64,000 bases of DNA from CAWANP01 sp963783445 (lineage in GTDB: Bacteria; Chloroflexota; Anaerolineae; JAAYZQ01): contig CAWANP010000012.1 in NCBI GenBank assembly GCA_963783445.1, positions 372,001 through 436,000 on the forward strand, in the 5' to 3' direction. Position numbers and translations under genes: made by a program. The number at the start of each line of letters is the position of its first letter. Position 1 is the stretch's first letter. The notes under the pieces are model-generated. The model was given only the letters and a program-made list of their open reading frames with translations. It was not told where the DNA came from and did not search any database. Below, piece after piece: positions 29,027 to 37,882 of this stretch.

Positions 29027-31450
29027 CTAGGGGGACTTGGCACGCCGTCGCTCGCCCATAGCGAAAATCCGGGAGAAGCCGCGCCCGATCCACGAACGTA
29101 CCGGTCCCTTATAACCCTTGACCATCATGACCGTCACTGGGGCACGTCGGGCAACATGTTCAGGGACGGCGCCAAAAAGGACCTGATCAAACAGGCGTCC
29201 GGCCGTAGCGCCAATGACCACGAGACTATGCTGGCCTGATTCCTCTACAATCCCGTCCACCACATCGTCAGCCGCCGTCACTTTCACTTCCAGGGGATAG
29301 TCGTAGCCAGAAGCCAGATTGTGCAAGAGTTCATAGCCGCGGGCCTGCACTTCAGGACTGGCTACAGCCGGGACACAGACGTATTGCAGGGTGACAACAG
29401 GTGACTCCCCTGATTCTGCCGCAAACTGGCGAGCCTGGTCTATGGCCAAGCTGATCGCCAGATTGGTGTTCGCGCCCCCAGAGGTGGGCACCAGGATCCG
29501 CTTCGGCTCTTGCCGCTTTCGGAAACGCACTACAGCCAGATCGCACGGCGGGTTCAGTGCCACAAGATCGATGACGCTGCCAAAAGCGTGGTGCGAACTC
29601 CCGGTCTCACCTGGCCAACCCATGATCATCAGATCTACCCGCTGCTTCCGAGCGGTATCAATGATCGCTCGTCCGACATGACGGTCCAACCGGATCATGG
29701 TATGCACCGGCACTTCCAATTCCCGGGCCTGGTGGATGGCCTCCTCCAGGATTGGCTTGCCCTCCCTCAAAAACATCCGCCCATTGGACATGGAGAGCTG
29801 GACAGGCACCCGGACAATGTGCAGGGCCAGCACCTCACCATCGTGTCCCTTGGCAATGGCTGCTCCCAGGATGCCCAACATCCGTGCTTGCTTCTCATTG
29901 GCCAGGGGGATGAGTACGTTATACTCTCTGGGTACCAACCGCTCCTCGTGCAATATCTTTACCGGCAATCGTGGCTCCTGCTCACCTGCATGCACCGTAT
30001 AGGCCAGATAGACCACCACGCCCAGAACTACCCAGATCAGGCCTACGTACCAGGCCATTGGCTGGAATGTGAACATATAAACAGCCAACCCAAGATTGAA
30101 GACAATACCCAAGATCGGCAGCAGGGGAAAAAGCGGCGCCCGAAAGCCACGGGGCAGGTCGGGTTCGTTGACCCGGATCAGGATCATGGCCGCGTTGGTC
30201 AGGGCGAAAGAAAGCAGAAACATCAAGCTCGCCCCAGAGCCAACCACCTCCAGAGGCAGCAGCACGGCGACAGCCACAATGATCAGCCCGGTGATGAGCA
30301 CGGCCACGTGGGGGGTTCGGCGCAAAGGATGGATTCTTCCCAAAACTGGAGGCAGCATGCGCTCGCGTCCCATGCTGAAACTGACTCGAGACGAGGCCAG
30401 AACGGTAGCATTCAACGCGGACATGGTGGAAAAGAGCCCGCCAAAGACAATTAGGGCTACTCCGAACTGGGGCATAAAGTTCTGCGCGGCACGGACGATG
30501 CCGGTTTCCTTGTATATGCCCAGGATCTCCCAGGAAGTATTGATCTCCGGATCGTTGGGGTCCAGTGGCTCGTGGATTTCTAGCTCAGCAGGCAGTTGAT
30601 CGTAGGTCTTGCCATATACGTCAAAGCCGGTCGGGTCCACAGCGCCGATAGAAACCAATAAGATGAACAAGTAGATGAGCACAGCGGCCCCAAGGGAGAT
30701 GAATGTCGCCTTGGGAATGTTCTTCTTTGGCTCCTTGACCTCTTCGCTTACAGTGGCAATGAGATCGTAGCCCTCAAATGCAATAAAAGTCAGACCCATT
30801 GCCGCGATCACTCCGCCAAACCCCTTGGAAAACAAGGGCTTGAAGGCGGTCATCGCTTCCGGCCTCTTGAAAAGGGCGAGCAGCCCAAATCCGATGAACA
30901 GGCCGAGAATGATGATCTTGGCCATGGTTACGATATTCTCGGCCTTGCCGGTCACATCCGCTCCCAACACATTGAGGCTGATGAAAAAGGCACAAATGAG
31001 AAAAGTAACCAGCGCCACAGCCAAATGATGTCCCAGAGTACCGACCAATGCCTCATAGCCGGCGGGCCAATAGCCAGCCAAAAGCTCGACAAAGTAGCCG
31101 CCAAAACCTACAGCGTAAAGAGCGCAGGCGACTGTATAGGCAAACCAGAGCATCCAACCAGACAGGAATCCCAACGCAGGCGGCATCGCTCGCTTGACAA
31201 AAGAATAGCCCCCGCCGGCTTCGGGGATGGCGGAGGCCAATTCGGCATAGCTGAACGCCGTAAAGGTCGTGACAATGCCGTTGAGAGCGAAGGCAATGAT
31301 CGCCGCCGGACCAGCCCCGCCAGCCGCGATGCCCGTCAGCACAAAAACGCCAGCCCCGATCATGGCCCCCAGGCCAATCATGGTAGCATCAAAAAGACTT
31401 AGCGTACGGGCTAGCGTGACCTCGCCTCCACCCGCATTATGGTTCGCCAT
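29027..31450 (-). CDS. Amino-acid permease (APC) fused to two universal-stress-protein domains
   Basis: 807 residues from ATG 31450, which has AAAGAGGTG seven bases upstream. Residues 1-490 are an APC-superfamily transporter with about 12 helices; the first helix holds GLGAMIGAGVF, the substrate-binding turn. Residues 500-650 and 655-790 are two USP-like nucleotide-binding domains, the second with the VVIGATAGRLFDQVLFGAVPEHV loop resembling the GS-x-SE-x-V ATP site. USP domains probably sense ATP or cAMP and gate transport. Such fusions are known in bacteria and archaea. It appears monocistronic. Substrate unknown. Confidence 0.9.
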   Translation of the reverse strand: MANHNAGGGEVTLARTLSLFDATMIGLGAMIGAGVFVLTGIAAGGAGPAAIIAFALNGIVTTFTAFSYAELASAIPEAGGGYSFVKRAMPPALGFLSGWMLWFAYTVACALYAVGFGGYFVELLAGYWPAGYEALVGTLGHHLAVALVTFLICAFFISLNVLGADVTGKAENIVTMAKIIILGLFIGFGLLALFKRPEAMTAFKPLFSKGFGGVIAAMGLTFIAFEGYDLIATVSEEVKEPKKNIPKATFISLGAAVLIYLFILLVSIGAVDPTGFDVYGKTYDQLPAELEIHEPLDPNDPEINTSWEILGIYKETGIVRAAQNFMPQFGVALIVFGGLFSTMSALNATVLASSRVSFSMGRERMLPPVLGRIHPLRRTPHVAVLITGLIIVAVAVLLPLEVVGSGASLMFLLSFALTNAAMILIRVNEPDLPRGFRAPLFPLLPILGIVFNLGLAVYMFTFQPMAWYVGLIWVVLGVVVYLAYTVHAGEQEPRLPVKILHEERLVPREYNVLIPLANEKQARMLGILGAAIAKGHDGEVLALHIVRVPVQLSMSNGRMFLREGKPILEEAIHQARELEVPVHTMIRLDRHVGRAIIDTARKQRVDLMIMGWPGETGSSHHAFGSVIDLVALNPPCDLAVVRFRKRQEPKRILVPTSGGANTNLAISLAIDQARQFAAESGESPVVTLQYVCVPAVASPEVQARGYELLHNLASGYDYPLEVKVTAADDVVDGIVEESGQHSLVVIGATAGRLFDQVLFGAVPEHVARRAPVTVMMVKGYKGPVRSWIGRGFSRIFAMGERRRAKSP

Positions 31451-31638
31451 TGATCTACACCTCTTTCGGCAAAAAGAACACCGCCCCCAGCCTCTGCGTT
31501 CCACAAGGCACAAGGCGGCTATCTACAGCTCTTATTATACCATACTCTCCGTGTTTGGCAACTGGAGAACCCTCATGATTGTGTATCGCTCTCGGTGGAA
31601 ATCGTGCTGAGAACGGCTCGCCCGGCGCTGAAGCCGCT

Positions 31639-31761
31639 TCGCTACCAAGTCGACCGGGCTAGGTAGCGACGCCCCATGAAATGGGCTTGAAGACCGGAAC
31701 GCTGCATTTCAGCCGGTTTCAACCGGCGTAGCTCTGTAGCCCTGGGTCTTTAGCCCAGGGC
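31639..31761. repeat. Cluster of small inverted repeats, possible REP-like element
   Basis: Within about 120 bases: TCGCTACC/GGTAGCGA (31639-31669), TGAAATG/CATTTCA, GCCGGTT/AACCGGC, and GCCCTGGG/CCCAGGGC (31739-31761). No coding frame is convincing. The density of short hairpins in the 577-base gap (31451-32027) suggests a dispersed palindromic element. Confidence 0.45.
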
Positions 31762-31888
31762 GGTCTGCGTCGGCAGTGTTTCCACCGAAATGGATACTCT
31801 ACCACCCTCATCTCTGTAGTAGGCTGGGCTATTGTTCCCGCCTCGATTCGGACACGAGTAGGCCCGTCTGACCCCAACCATGCCTGGT

Positions 31889-31917
31889 TTGACATCAGAG
31901 CGACGATCTGCTACAAT
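31889..31917 (+). promoter_or_regulatory. Promoter of the LexA-box membrane protein gene
   Basis: TTGACA (31889-31894), exactly 17 bp, TACAAT (31912-31917). Confidence 0.85.
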
Positions 31918-31925
31918 CAGGTTCA

Positions 31926-31937
31926 GAACAAATGTTC
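31926..31937 (+). promoter_or_regulatory. LexA (DinR-type) box
   Basis: GAACAAATGTTC, flanked as AGAACAAATGTTCT, identical in its 12-base core to the box before imuB. It starts 8 bases after the -10, over the expected transcription start, a position suited to repression. Confidence 0.8.
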
Positions 31938-32027
31938 TCATTCAATCGAGAGTAGCCAGGGTGTGAACTTGGGTCACTGGAAATCCCAATGGACTATGGA
32001 ACAGCGAAGGTATGGGGGTAATGAGCA

Positions 32028-32444
32028 ATGGAGCGCAGAGAACGAGGGCTAGAGTTCTGTGGGGTTGGCGGAAACGCCAAGCACGTGGTCTTGGTGTTGG
32101 GTACGGTCTTTGCTGTAGCATTGGCGGTGGTGGTGGGCCAGCAGATGAGCACCGAGGCCATGGCGGTGGTTATCGGAGTAGTGTGTGGGATTGCGGCGAG
32201 CATTCCTACTTCGCTGCTGTTATTGGTAGTGCTGACCCGGGGTGACCGTCAGCAGGTCACAGGGACCAAGCGCCAGACCAGGCAGAGCAACAGTCCACCA
32301 GTGATGGTCATCCAGGGGGGCGGGGGAACCCAGGGATGGCCACCGGGACCGCAGGCAGGCTATTGGCCGACAGTCCAGCCAGGACCAACTGTAGACCGGC
32401 AGTTTCGTATTGTTGGCGGCGACGGTGTGACCATGGACGGCTAA
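32028..32444 (+). CDS. Small two-helix membrane protein, probably SOS-induced
   Basis: 138 residues, family not recognised. Two hydrophobic segments (about 19-40 and 44-70) are followed by a basic stretch (RGDRQQVTGTKRQTRQ) and a Gly/Pro-rich tail to the end. By the positive-inside rule the tail is cytoplasmic. The gene is alone, with a near-consensus promoter and a LexA box about 90 bases before the ATG. Small membrane proteins under LexA control in other phyla (YneA, SidA, DidA) halt cell division, so that role is a reasonable guess here, not shown. Confidence 0.6.
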   Translation: MERRERGLEFCGVGGNAKHVVLVLGTVFAVALAVVVGQQMSTEAMAVVIGVVCGIAASIPTSLLLLVVLTRGDRQQVTGTKRQTRQSNSPPVMVIQGGGGTQGWPPGPQAGYWPTVQPGPTVDRQFRIVGGDGVTMDG

Positions 32445-32506
32445 AACATGAAAGAGACCCAAAGAATACGCTCTCAGGCCCTTCTTCTGTCTTGACGCTC
32501 GGGTTT

Positions 32507-32544
32507 GAGACTGGATGCAGGGCGATCGCCCTGCATCCAGTCTC
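32507..32544. other. 38-bp perfect palindrome
   Basis: Two 18-bp arms (GAGACTGGATGCAGGGCG and its complement) around AT, between convergent genes. There is no T-run on either side, so it may be a bidirectional terminator of unusual form or a cruciform-capable site. Confidence 0.7.
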
Positions 32545-32566
32545 TCTGTTCACAGACAGTAGCCGG

Positions 32567-33046
32567 CTACGCGTCTCCAGCCTCAACAGCATCCACCATG
32601 CTGTGAGTTTTGACCTCAATGGTCTTGGGCTTGACCTCTTCCGCCTTGGGGAAGCTCAGAGTCAAGACCCCATCGGTATAGTCCGCGTTGGCCTTTTCCG
32701 TTTCCAACCCACCTGGGAGGGTGACGGAGCGGCAGTAAGAACCGAGGCGACGCTCACGTCGCAAGTAGTCCTCGCGCTGGATTTCTTCCTCTTCCCTTGT
32801 CTCAGCCTTGATGGTCAGGGTGTCACCGGTAACAGATACTTCGATCTCTTCGGCGTTAACGCCCGGGATCCCGGTCTTGACAATGACGTTTTCATCGGTC
32901 TCGTACATGTCCACGGGCAACGTACCCTCGCTCCAGGGACCAAAGGGCACCGGCGGGCGAATAAGCCTCTCCTCAAAAATTCGATCCATCGCATCTCGGA
33001 CAGCCATCATATCACGGAAGGGTTCCCAACGAACGATACTAGCCAT
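32567..33046 (-). CDS. Hsp20/alpha-crystallin small heat shock protein
   Basis: 159 residues. ATG 33046 is preceded by AGGAGGTG six bases upstream. The alpha-crystallin domain spans about 40-145 with VKTGIPGVNAEEIEVSVTGDTL and the ending DYTDGVLTLSFPKAEEVKPKTIEV. It is an ATP-independent holdase. The C-terminal I-x-I anchor is represented by KTIEVKT. No CIRCE element is visible upstream. Confidence 0.93.
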   Translation of the reverse strand: MASIVRWEPFRDMMAVRDAMDRIFEERLIRPPVPFGPWSEGTLPVDMYETDENVIVKTGIPGVNAEEIEVSVTGDTLTIKAETREEEEIQREDYLRRERRLGSYCRSVTLPGGLETEKANADYTDGVLTLSFPKAEEVKPKTIEVKTHSMVDAVEAGDA

Positions 33047-33165
33047 TTCTGCACCTCCTAAGGAATCAAGCCGTTTCATCCTCCAATCTCAGCTCCCATT
33101 TTAGCGACCGAGTGTTAGACGAACATTGGAGGAATGTTAGAAGTTTATTAGAATTCTCCTCCGGT

Positions 33166-34377
33166 CTAGTCGATGACTTGATGGACTACCTGGCCATCGA
33201 TCAGCACCAGTTCGGCCACAGTCCGGTAGTCAAAGGGATGCCCGCCAAAGACGACGATGTCAGCATCCTTGCCTACCTCCAGGCTGCCTACGCGGCTCTC
33301 GACACCGATGATCTCTGCAGCATTGATGGTGATGGCCTTCAACGCCTCTTCCTCGGGCATTCCTTCCCGCACCGCCAGAGCAGCATTGATGCTCAGGTAC
33401 TTGACCGCTGACATCTCGTCCGTCTGGATCCCCACCTTGACGCCTGCTTTGGCCATGAGGCCCGGGTTCTTGGGCGTCATCTCTCTCAGCTCATACTTGG
33501 CCCGAGAGAACAGGATCGGACCGGCAGTGACCGGAATCCCCTTGCTGGCCAGGATGTCAGCAATCTTGTAGCCCTCGGTAGCATGCTCCAGCGTCAGATC
33601 CAGGTTGAACTCTTCGGCGATACGGATGGCAGTCAGCATATCATCCGCCCGGTGAGCGTGGATTCGGGCTTTCATCTCCCGGAGCAGCACTTTGCCCAAC
33701 GCTTCCAGCTTCAGGTCACGCTCCGGCGGCTTGGGCGCCTCAGTACCTTCTTCGCCCGCCTCTACACCGGCCAGCCATCCGGCCATGTCGGACTCGTAGC
33801 GGCGCCACTTTTCCAGGTAGTTCTGAGCCTCCACAAGGGCCGCGCGCAGGATGGCCGCGTTCCCCATCCGTGTAGAGGGCGTCTTTTTTTGCTGGCCATA
33901 GACCCGTTTGGGGTTCTCGCCCAGGGCCATCTTCATACCCGCTGGCTCCAGCAGCACCATTTGCTCTACGCTGGGCTTGGGCGCCGTCTTTAGGCAGATC
34001 CACTGCCCGCCGACCAGGTTTCCGCTGCCGGGGCCGGTGAGGACGGTGGTCACGCCCGCTGCCGCCAGCTCCTTAAAAGCCAAGTCATCGGGATGCACCG
34101 CATCCAGCGCCCGCAGGTGAGGCGTGATGGGATCGGTCAACTCATTGCCATCGGAGTACTCCCAGCCAATGCCGTCGGGAAAGATCCCAACGTGACAGTG
34201 GGCGTCGATCAGACCGGGCATAACGACTTTGCCCGTCGCATCGTACACCTCGGCATCCTTAGGGATCACAACCTCCTGCCCGAGGGCGACGATGCGCCCA
34301 CCCTCAACAAGTATGGTTCCGGGATCCAGTGTCCCCTGGGTGATGGTCATCAGCTTTCCGTTGGTAATCGCGATCAT
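33166..34377 (-). CDS. Amidohydrolase family protein (imidazolonepropionase-like)
   Basis: 403 residues with the amidohydrolase barrel: metal site DAHCHVG near 57-63, HAHRADDM near 238, LEHATEG near 258, and a catalytic Asp near 318 (IQTDEMSAVKYLSIN). The C-terminal sheet closes with VGKDADIVVFGGHPFDYRTVAELVLIDGQVV. Substrates in this subgroup include cyclic amides and dipeptides; the actual one cannot be told. AAGGAG precedes the ATG. It lies 126 bases after an amino-acid-type ABC ATPase gene, so peptide or amide use is plausible. Confidence 0.88.
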   Translation of the reverse strand: MIAITNGKLMTITQGTLDPGTILVEGGRIVALGQEVVIPKDAEVYDATGKVVMPGLIDAHCHVGIFPDGIGWEYSDGNELTDPITPHLRALDAVHPDDLAFKELAAAGVTTVLTGPGSGNLVGGQWICLKTAPKPSVEQMVLLEPAGMKMALGENPKRVYGQQKKTPSTRMGNAAILRAALVEAQNYLEKWRRYESDMAGWLAGVEAGEEGTEAPKPPERDLKLEALGKVLLREMKARIHAHRADDMLTAIRIAEEFNLDLTLEHATEGYKIADILASKGIPVTAGPILFSRAKYELREMTPKNPGLMAKAGVKVGIQTDEMSAVKYLSINAALAVREGMPEEEALKAITINAAEIIGVESRVGSLEVGKDADIVVFGGHPFDYRTVAELVLIDGQVVHQVID

Positions 34378-34503
34378 CAGTGTATTCTCCTTGCTTGTGT
34401 TAGAATATATGGCGTGATCTGCATTCCACTACCTCTCGCTCAAGTTCCCTCTTGCTCACAATCTCCCATCTCGAGGGCGATCTCGGGTTCCCGTCTCAGA
34501 AAT

Positions 34504-35256
34504 CTACAGAATGTGTGACAGAAACTGGCGGGTTCGCTCCTCCTTGGGGTTGGTGAACAGCTCTTCAGGTGAGGCCATCTCGACCCAGCCACCATCGGCC
34601 ATGAGGATGACGCGGTCCGCCACGTCCTGAGCAAAGTGGATCTCGTGGGTGACGACGATCATGGTCATTCCCTCCCTGGCCAGTCGCTCCATCACCTCCA
34701 CGACCTCGCCGATCAACTCCGGGTCAAGGGCTGAGGTGGGTTCATCGAAAAGCATGATCTGGGGCTCCATGGCCAGGGCGCGGGCGATGGCCACCCGCTG
34801 TTGCTGCCCACCCGACAACCTGGAGGGAAACTCATCCCGCTTGTCCGACAGGCCAACCCAGTCCAAGAGTTCCTCTGCCTTGACGGTCGCATCTGACCTG
34901 GACATGCCCTTGACGATGAGGGGTGCCTCGACGATGTTGCCCAGCGCCGTCATGTGGGGAAAAAGATTGAACTGCTGGAAGACCATGCCCGCCTTCTGGC
35001 GGATCTCGCGGATATGACGGCGGTGCTGGCTGGCCGGTTCCCTGGCCTGGATCATCACATCGTCGATCTCGATGGTTCCCGCCGAGGGCTGCTCGAGGAA
35101 GTTAAGACACCGCAAAAAGGTGCTTTTTCCCCCACCCGATGGGCCGATGATGACGACCACTTCAGCAGGCGCCACATCCAGGTCCACCCCCTGGATGACG
35201 TGCAGAGGGCCAAAGTATTTATGCAGGCCTCTAACCTTGATAATCGGGCCGGTCAT
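34504..35256 (-). CDS. Polar amino-acid ABC transporter ATPase (GlnQ-like)
   Basis: 250 residues from ATG 35256 (GGAGGATGG upstream). Walker A is GPSGGGKST near 35, signature LSGGQQQR near 145, Walker B IMLFDEPTSALDPE near 165, H-loop VVTHE near 205. The family is the HisP/GlnQ group that powers polar amino-acid import. It lies 50 bases after the WD40-permease gene and serves that permease. It could in principle serve the upstream sugar-type permeases too, although those normally use a MalK-like ATPase with an extra C-terminal domain, absent here. Confidence 0.94.
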   Translation of the reverse strand: MTGPIIKVRGLHKYFGPLHVIQGVDLDVAPAEVVVIIGPSGGGKSTFLRCLNFLEQPSAGTIEIDDVMIQAREPASQHRRHIREIRQKAGMVFQQFNLFPHMTALGNIVEAPLIVKGMSRSDATVKAEELLDWVGLSDKRDEFPSRLSGGQQQRVAIARALAMEPQIMLFDEPTSALDPELIGEVVEVMERLAREGMTMIVVTHEIHFAQDVADRVILMADGGWVEMASPEELFTNPKEERTRQFLSHIL

Positions 35257-35306
35257 GATTCCATCCTCCAGTCTCCAATCCTTAGCCGCCAACTTTGAAT
35301 AGACAC

Positions 35307-37529
35307 CTATCGCCTCTCACCACGAGCCATATAGTCCTCCAGCTTGCCCTGGAGAAATTGAAAGATCACCGTCAGTACCCAGTAAAAGGCTGCCGCGATC
35401 AAAAAGGTCTCCATGTTGCGAAAGTTCTGCCTGCCGATCTTTTGCGCGCGGAAGGTAAGCTCCCAGACACCCATCACGTAGACAAGGGAAGAGTCCTTCA
35501 TCATGGCGATGAACTCGTTGCCGATGGGCGGGATGACGATGCGGAAGGCTTGGGGGAGGACAATGCGGCGGAAGGTCTGGGCACGGGACATGCCCAACGC
35601 GTGGGCCGCCTCGTACTGGCCCTTGCCGATGGCCTGGATGCCGGCCCGAAAAATCTCTGTCATGTAGGCGCCATAGTTCACGCCCAGGGCCAAGATGCCG
35701 GCCACCAGTGGCTGCAAGATAATGCCCAAACGGGGCAGGCCCAGGTACCAAATAAAGATCTGCACAAGCAGCGGCGTACCCCGGATCAGAGAAATATAGA
35801 AGCTGGATACGCCGTTGGCAATGGGGTTGTCGGACAACCGTCCCAAAGCCCCCAAGAGGGCCAAGATGATGGCCAGGACTATGGATGCCGCCGAGATGAC
35901 GACAGTCAGGCCAGCACCAGCCATAATGAAAGGTAAAAAGTGCCCCATGAAGGCAATATCAAGATCAAAACTGCGCAGGATCGAAAAGAGGATCACCAGC
36001 AAGGCAACCCATACCGCCAGGCTATAGATCCCAAAGCGGGTCTTGACCGTCCGCTGGCTGATCACCAGTTGTTCGGACAAGGGGGCATCCCGGGGTGCTT
36101 CATACTGCGTGGCCACCGGCTCTCGCGTCAGAACCACGAGCAGTACGATGTACCAAAGCGCCAGTACGACCAGCGGCCAGGCAATCTGGATTTTGATTTC
36201 TGTGGGCAGAGGGTAGGAGAATACCTCGAACAGAGGGAGTCCCAATACGATGATCGGCCCCATCAGGTACATGGCCAAAGCCAGCAAGTGGCTCCAGATA
36301 TAGCGCTTCCGCAGACCCCACAGGCAGACCAGGCCCAGAATACCGCTGCCCAACAGCCAGATTCCCAGGACCTTGCCCCACGTGGGCTGAAAACCATATT
36401 GCGACCACTCGATGTGAACAACCCGCTGGGTGGCATTGTCCCATATGCGCAGCGTCCCATCGTCCGAGACACTCATGATCGTGTCGCGCGTCGGCCCGTA
36501 GTCCGCGCGGTTCACGGCATTGAGATGCCCGATGAAACTGGCGGTACTCTTGCCGCCCTTTGACCGTATGTTCCGGATCTTGTTGTCCCTGGCGCCAGAC
36601 AATACAAAGGCCCCATTAGGGTCATAGAGCAGCGTAGTTATGGTGGCCCAGTGACCCTCGGACATCGAGGCGACCTCTCCAGTATCCAGGTCCCAGAAGA
36701 CAATGGTCGTGTCGGCGCTGCCTGAAGCCAGAGACTGGCCATCTGGGCCAAAGGCCAGTGCGGTCACCTCCTCGTCGTGGCCCAGCCAGTCCTCCTGGAC
36801 CTCCTCATCTACCCAATAGCCCTCCAGTTGTTGCAATGGCGCGCCTGTCTCGACGTCCCAGACCCCGACCTTTGCTCCGTCGCCAGCAGCCACCAAGGTA
36901 CCGTCTGCATTGAGGGCCACGACCGTTTTGCTCTCTTTGCCAGAGTCGATGGTCTGGAGCGCCTGGCCTGTCGACAGATCCCAGACCCGGACGATGGCAT
37001 CATCTGCAATCGTGGCCAGCCGTGAAGCATCCTCACTAAAAGATGCATCGTTGAGCGCTTCACCCTGGATCGCAAAGACGGTTTGGCTCTGGTCATTCTC
37101 AAGGCCAGCGTTGGCGCCTGCCGAAATGTCCCACCGTTTGACCATCCCATCACGACTGACCGAAACCAGGTTGGCGCCATCGGGCGTAAAGGCTAATTCG
37201 ACTACGGGTGCCTCATGGCCGGGCAAGGTGTACATCAACCAGGGTTTTTGCACGGCTACGTCCTCTTCGGTCATGGCCCTGGTACTGATCCTCCTGGGAG
37301 CTTCCCACAGGAGTACCTCTCCGTCCTGGGCGCCCGCTGCCAGCAGGGATTGTCTGCGCTCAAATGCCAGATCGTAGAGCTGGCTGACCACATGCAACCG
37401 TATCGGCCCACCGGCAAAATACTGGATTGCGTAAAGCAGGCTTAGAACAGAGGTGATGGCGACGAGGATGAGCAGCAACCTCACCATCTTGGATCGGGAC
37501 TGGTTCTGCGTGCCATCCAAATCAGTCAT
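35307..37529 (-). CDS. WD40 beta-propeller fused to a polar amino-acid ABC permease
   Basis: 740 residues from ATG 37529 (AAGGAG 7 bases upstream). Helix 1 is at about 15-38 with basic residues before it, so what follows is outside. Residues about 42-400 hold roughly seven WD40 blades, e.g. LWEAP, VKRWDIS, VRVWDLSTGQ, VGVWDVETG, IVFWDLDTGE, LRIWDNAT. About four helices follow (405-530). The HisM/GlnP-type permease core spans 530-735, with the ATPase-coupling motif EAAHALGMSRAQTFRRIVLPQAFR near 660. A propeller on an ABC importer permease is very unusual. The ATPase gene follows. Confidence 0.9.
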   Translation of the reverse strand: MTDLDGTQNQSRSKMVRLLLILVAITSVLSLLYAIQYFAGGPIRLHVVSQLYDLAFERRQSLLAAGAQDGEVLLWEAPRRISTRAMTEEDVAVQKPWLMYTLPGHEAPVVELAFTPDGANLVSVSRDGMVKRWDISAGANAGLENDQSQTVFAIQGEALNDASFSEDASRLATIADDAIVRVWDLSTGQALQTIDSGKESKTVVALNADGTLVAAGDGAKVGVWDVETGAPLQQLEGYWVDEEVQEDWLGHDEEVTALAFGPDGQSLASGSADTTIVFWDLDTGEVASMSEGHWATITTLLYDPNGAFVLSGARDNKIRNIRSKGGKSTASFIGHLNAVNRADYGPTRDTIMSVSDDGTLRIWDNATQRVVHIEWSQYGFQPTWGKVLGIWLLGSGILGLVCLWGLRKRYIWSHLLALAMYLMGPIIVLGLPLFEVFSYPLPTEIKIQIAWPLVVLALWYIVLLVVLTREPVATQYEAPRDAPLSEQLVISQRTVKTRFGIYSLAVWVALLVILFSILRSFDLDIAFMGHFLPFIMAGAGLTVVISAASIVLAIILALLGALGRLSDNPIANGVSSFYISLIRGTPLLVQIFIWYLGLPRLGIILQPLVAGILALGVNYGAYMTEIFRAGIQAIGKGQYEAAHALGMSRAQTFRRIVLPQAFRIVIPPIGNEFIAMMKDSSLVYVMGVWELTFRAQKIGRQNFRNMETFLIAAAFYWVLTVIFQFLQGKLEDYMARGERR

Positions 37530-37831
37530 TGTCCTTCTCCTTGCAGATCCATGGTCCGAATCGGCGCTGCGGTTCGCTATGAGCGCAGACCTGGGGCCAG
37601 GTGTCCCACACTCGCCCCCAACTGCAGCGGGCTGCGGGCCCGGTCGCATTCGTCGCCTAGTGCATGTCTCCACTAGGGATCTTCAGGCTTGGCGTCCAAC
37701 CCAGTTGAGGTCAACGATAGAGATGGCAGTACAGTATTCCTGGGGTCAGTACTCCAAGCGCAGGCATCCTGGAGGAACAGGGTCGCCGACGGGCAAAACC
37801 CACCGGCTGGGCAGGTCTGCTGTCGTGAACA

Positions 37832-37862
37832 GGGCTGCCGGTCTCTATCAGACCGGCAGCCC
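37832..37862 (-). other. Perfect hairpin between the binding-protein genes and the WD40-permease
   Basis: 13-bp arms GGGCTGCCGGTCT and its complement with a 5-base loop and no T-run. Hairpins of this kind after binding-protein genes often stabilise the upstream mRNA or dampen downstream expression. The surrounding gap is 37530-37882. Confidence 0.75.
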
Positions 37863-37882
37863 AACTTGGCATCACTCAGCCA

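Noticed and set aside
29510..30454. 314-codon plus-strand frame opposite the APC/USP gene
   Set aside because: His/Gln-rich mirror of a coding strand; no start signals.
31750..31941. 63-codon minus-strand frame before the LexA-box gene
   Set aside because: Covers the hairpin cluster and promoter; no ribosome site or family features.
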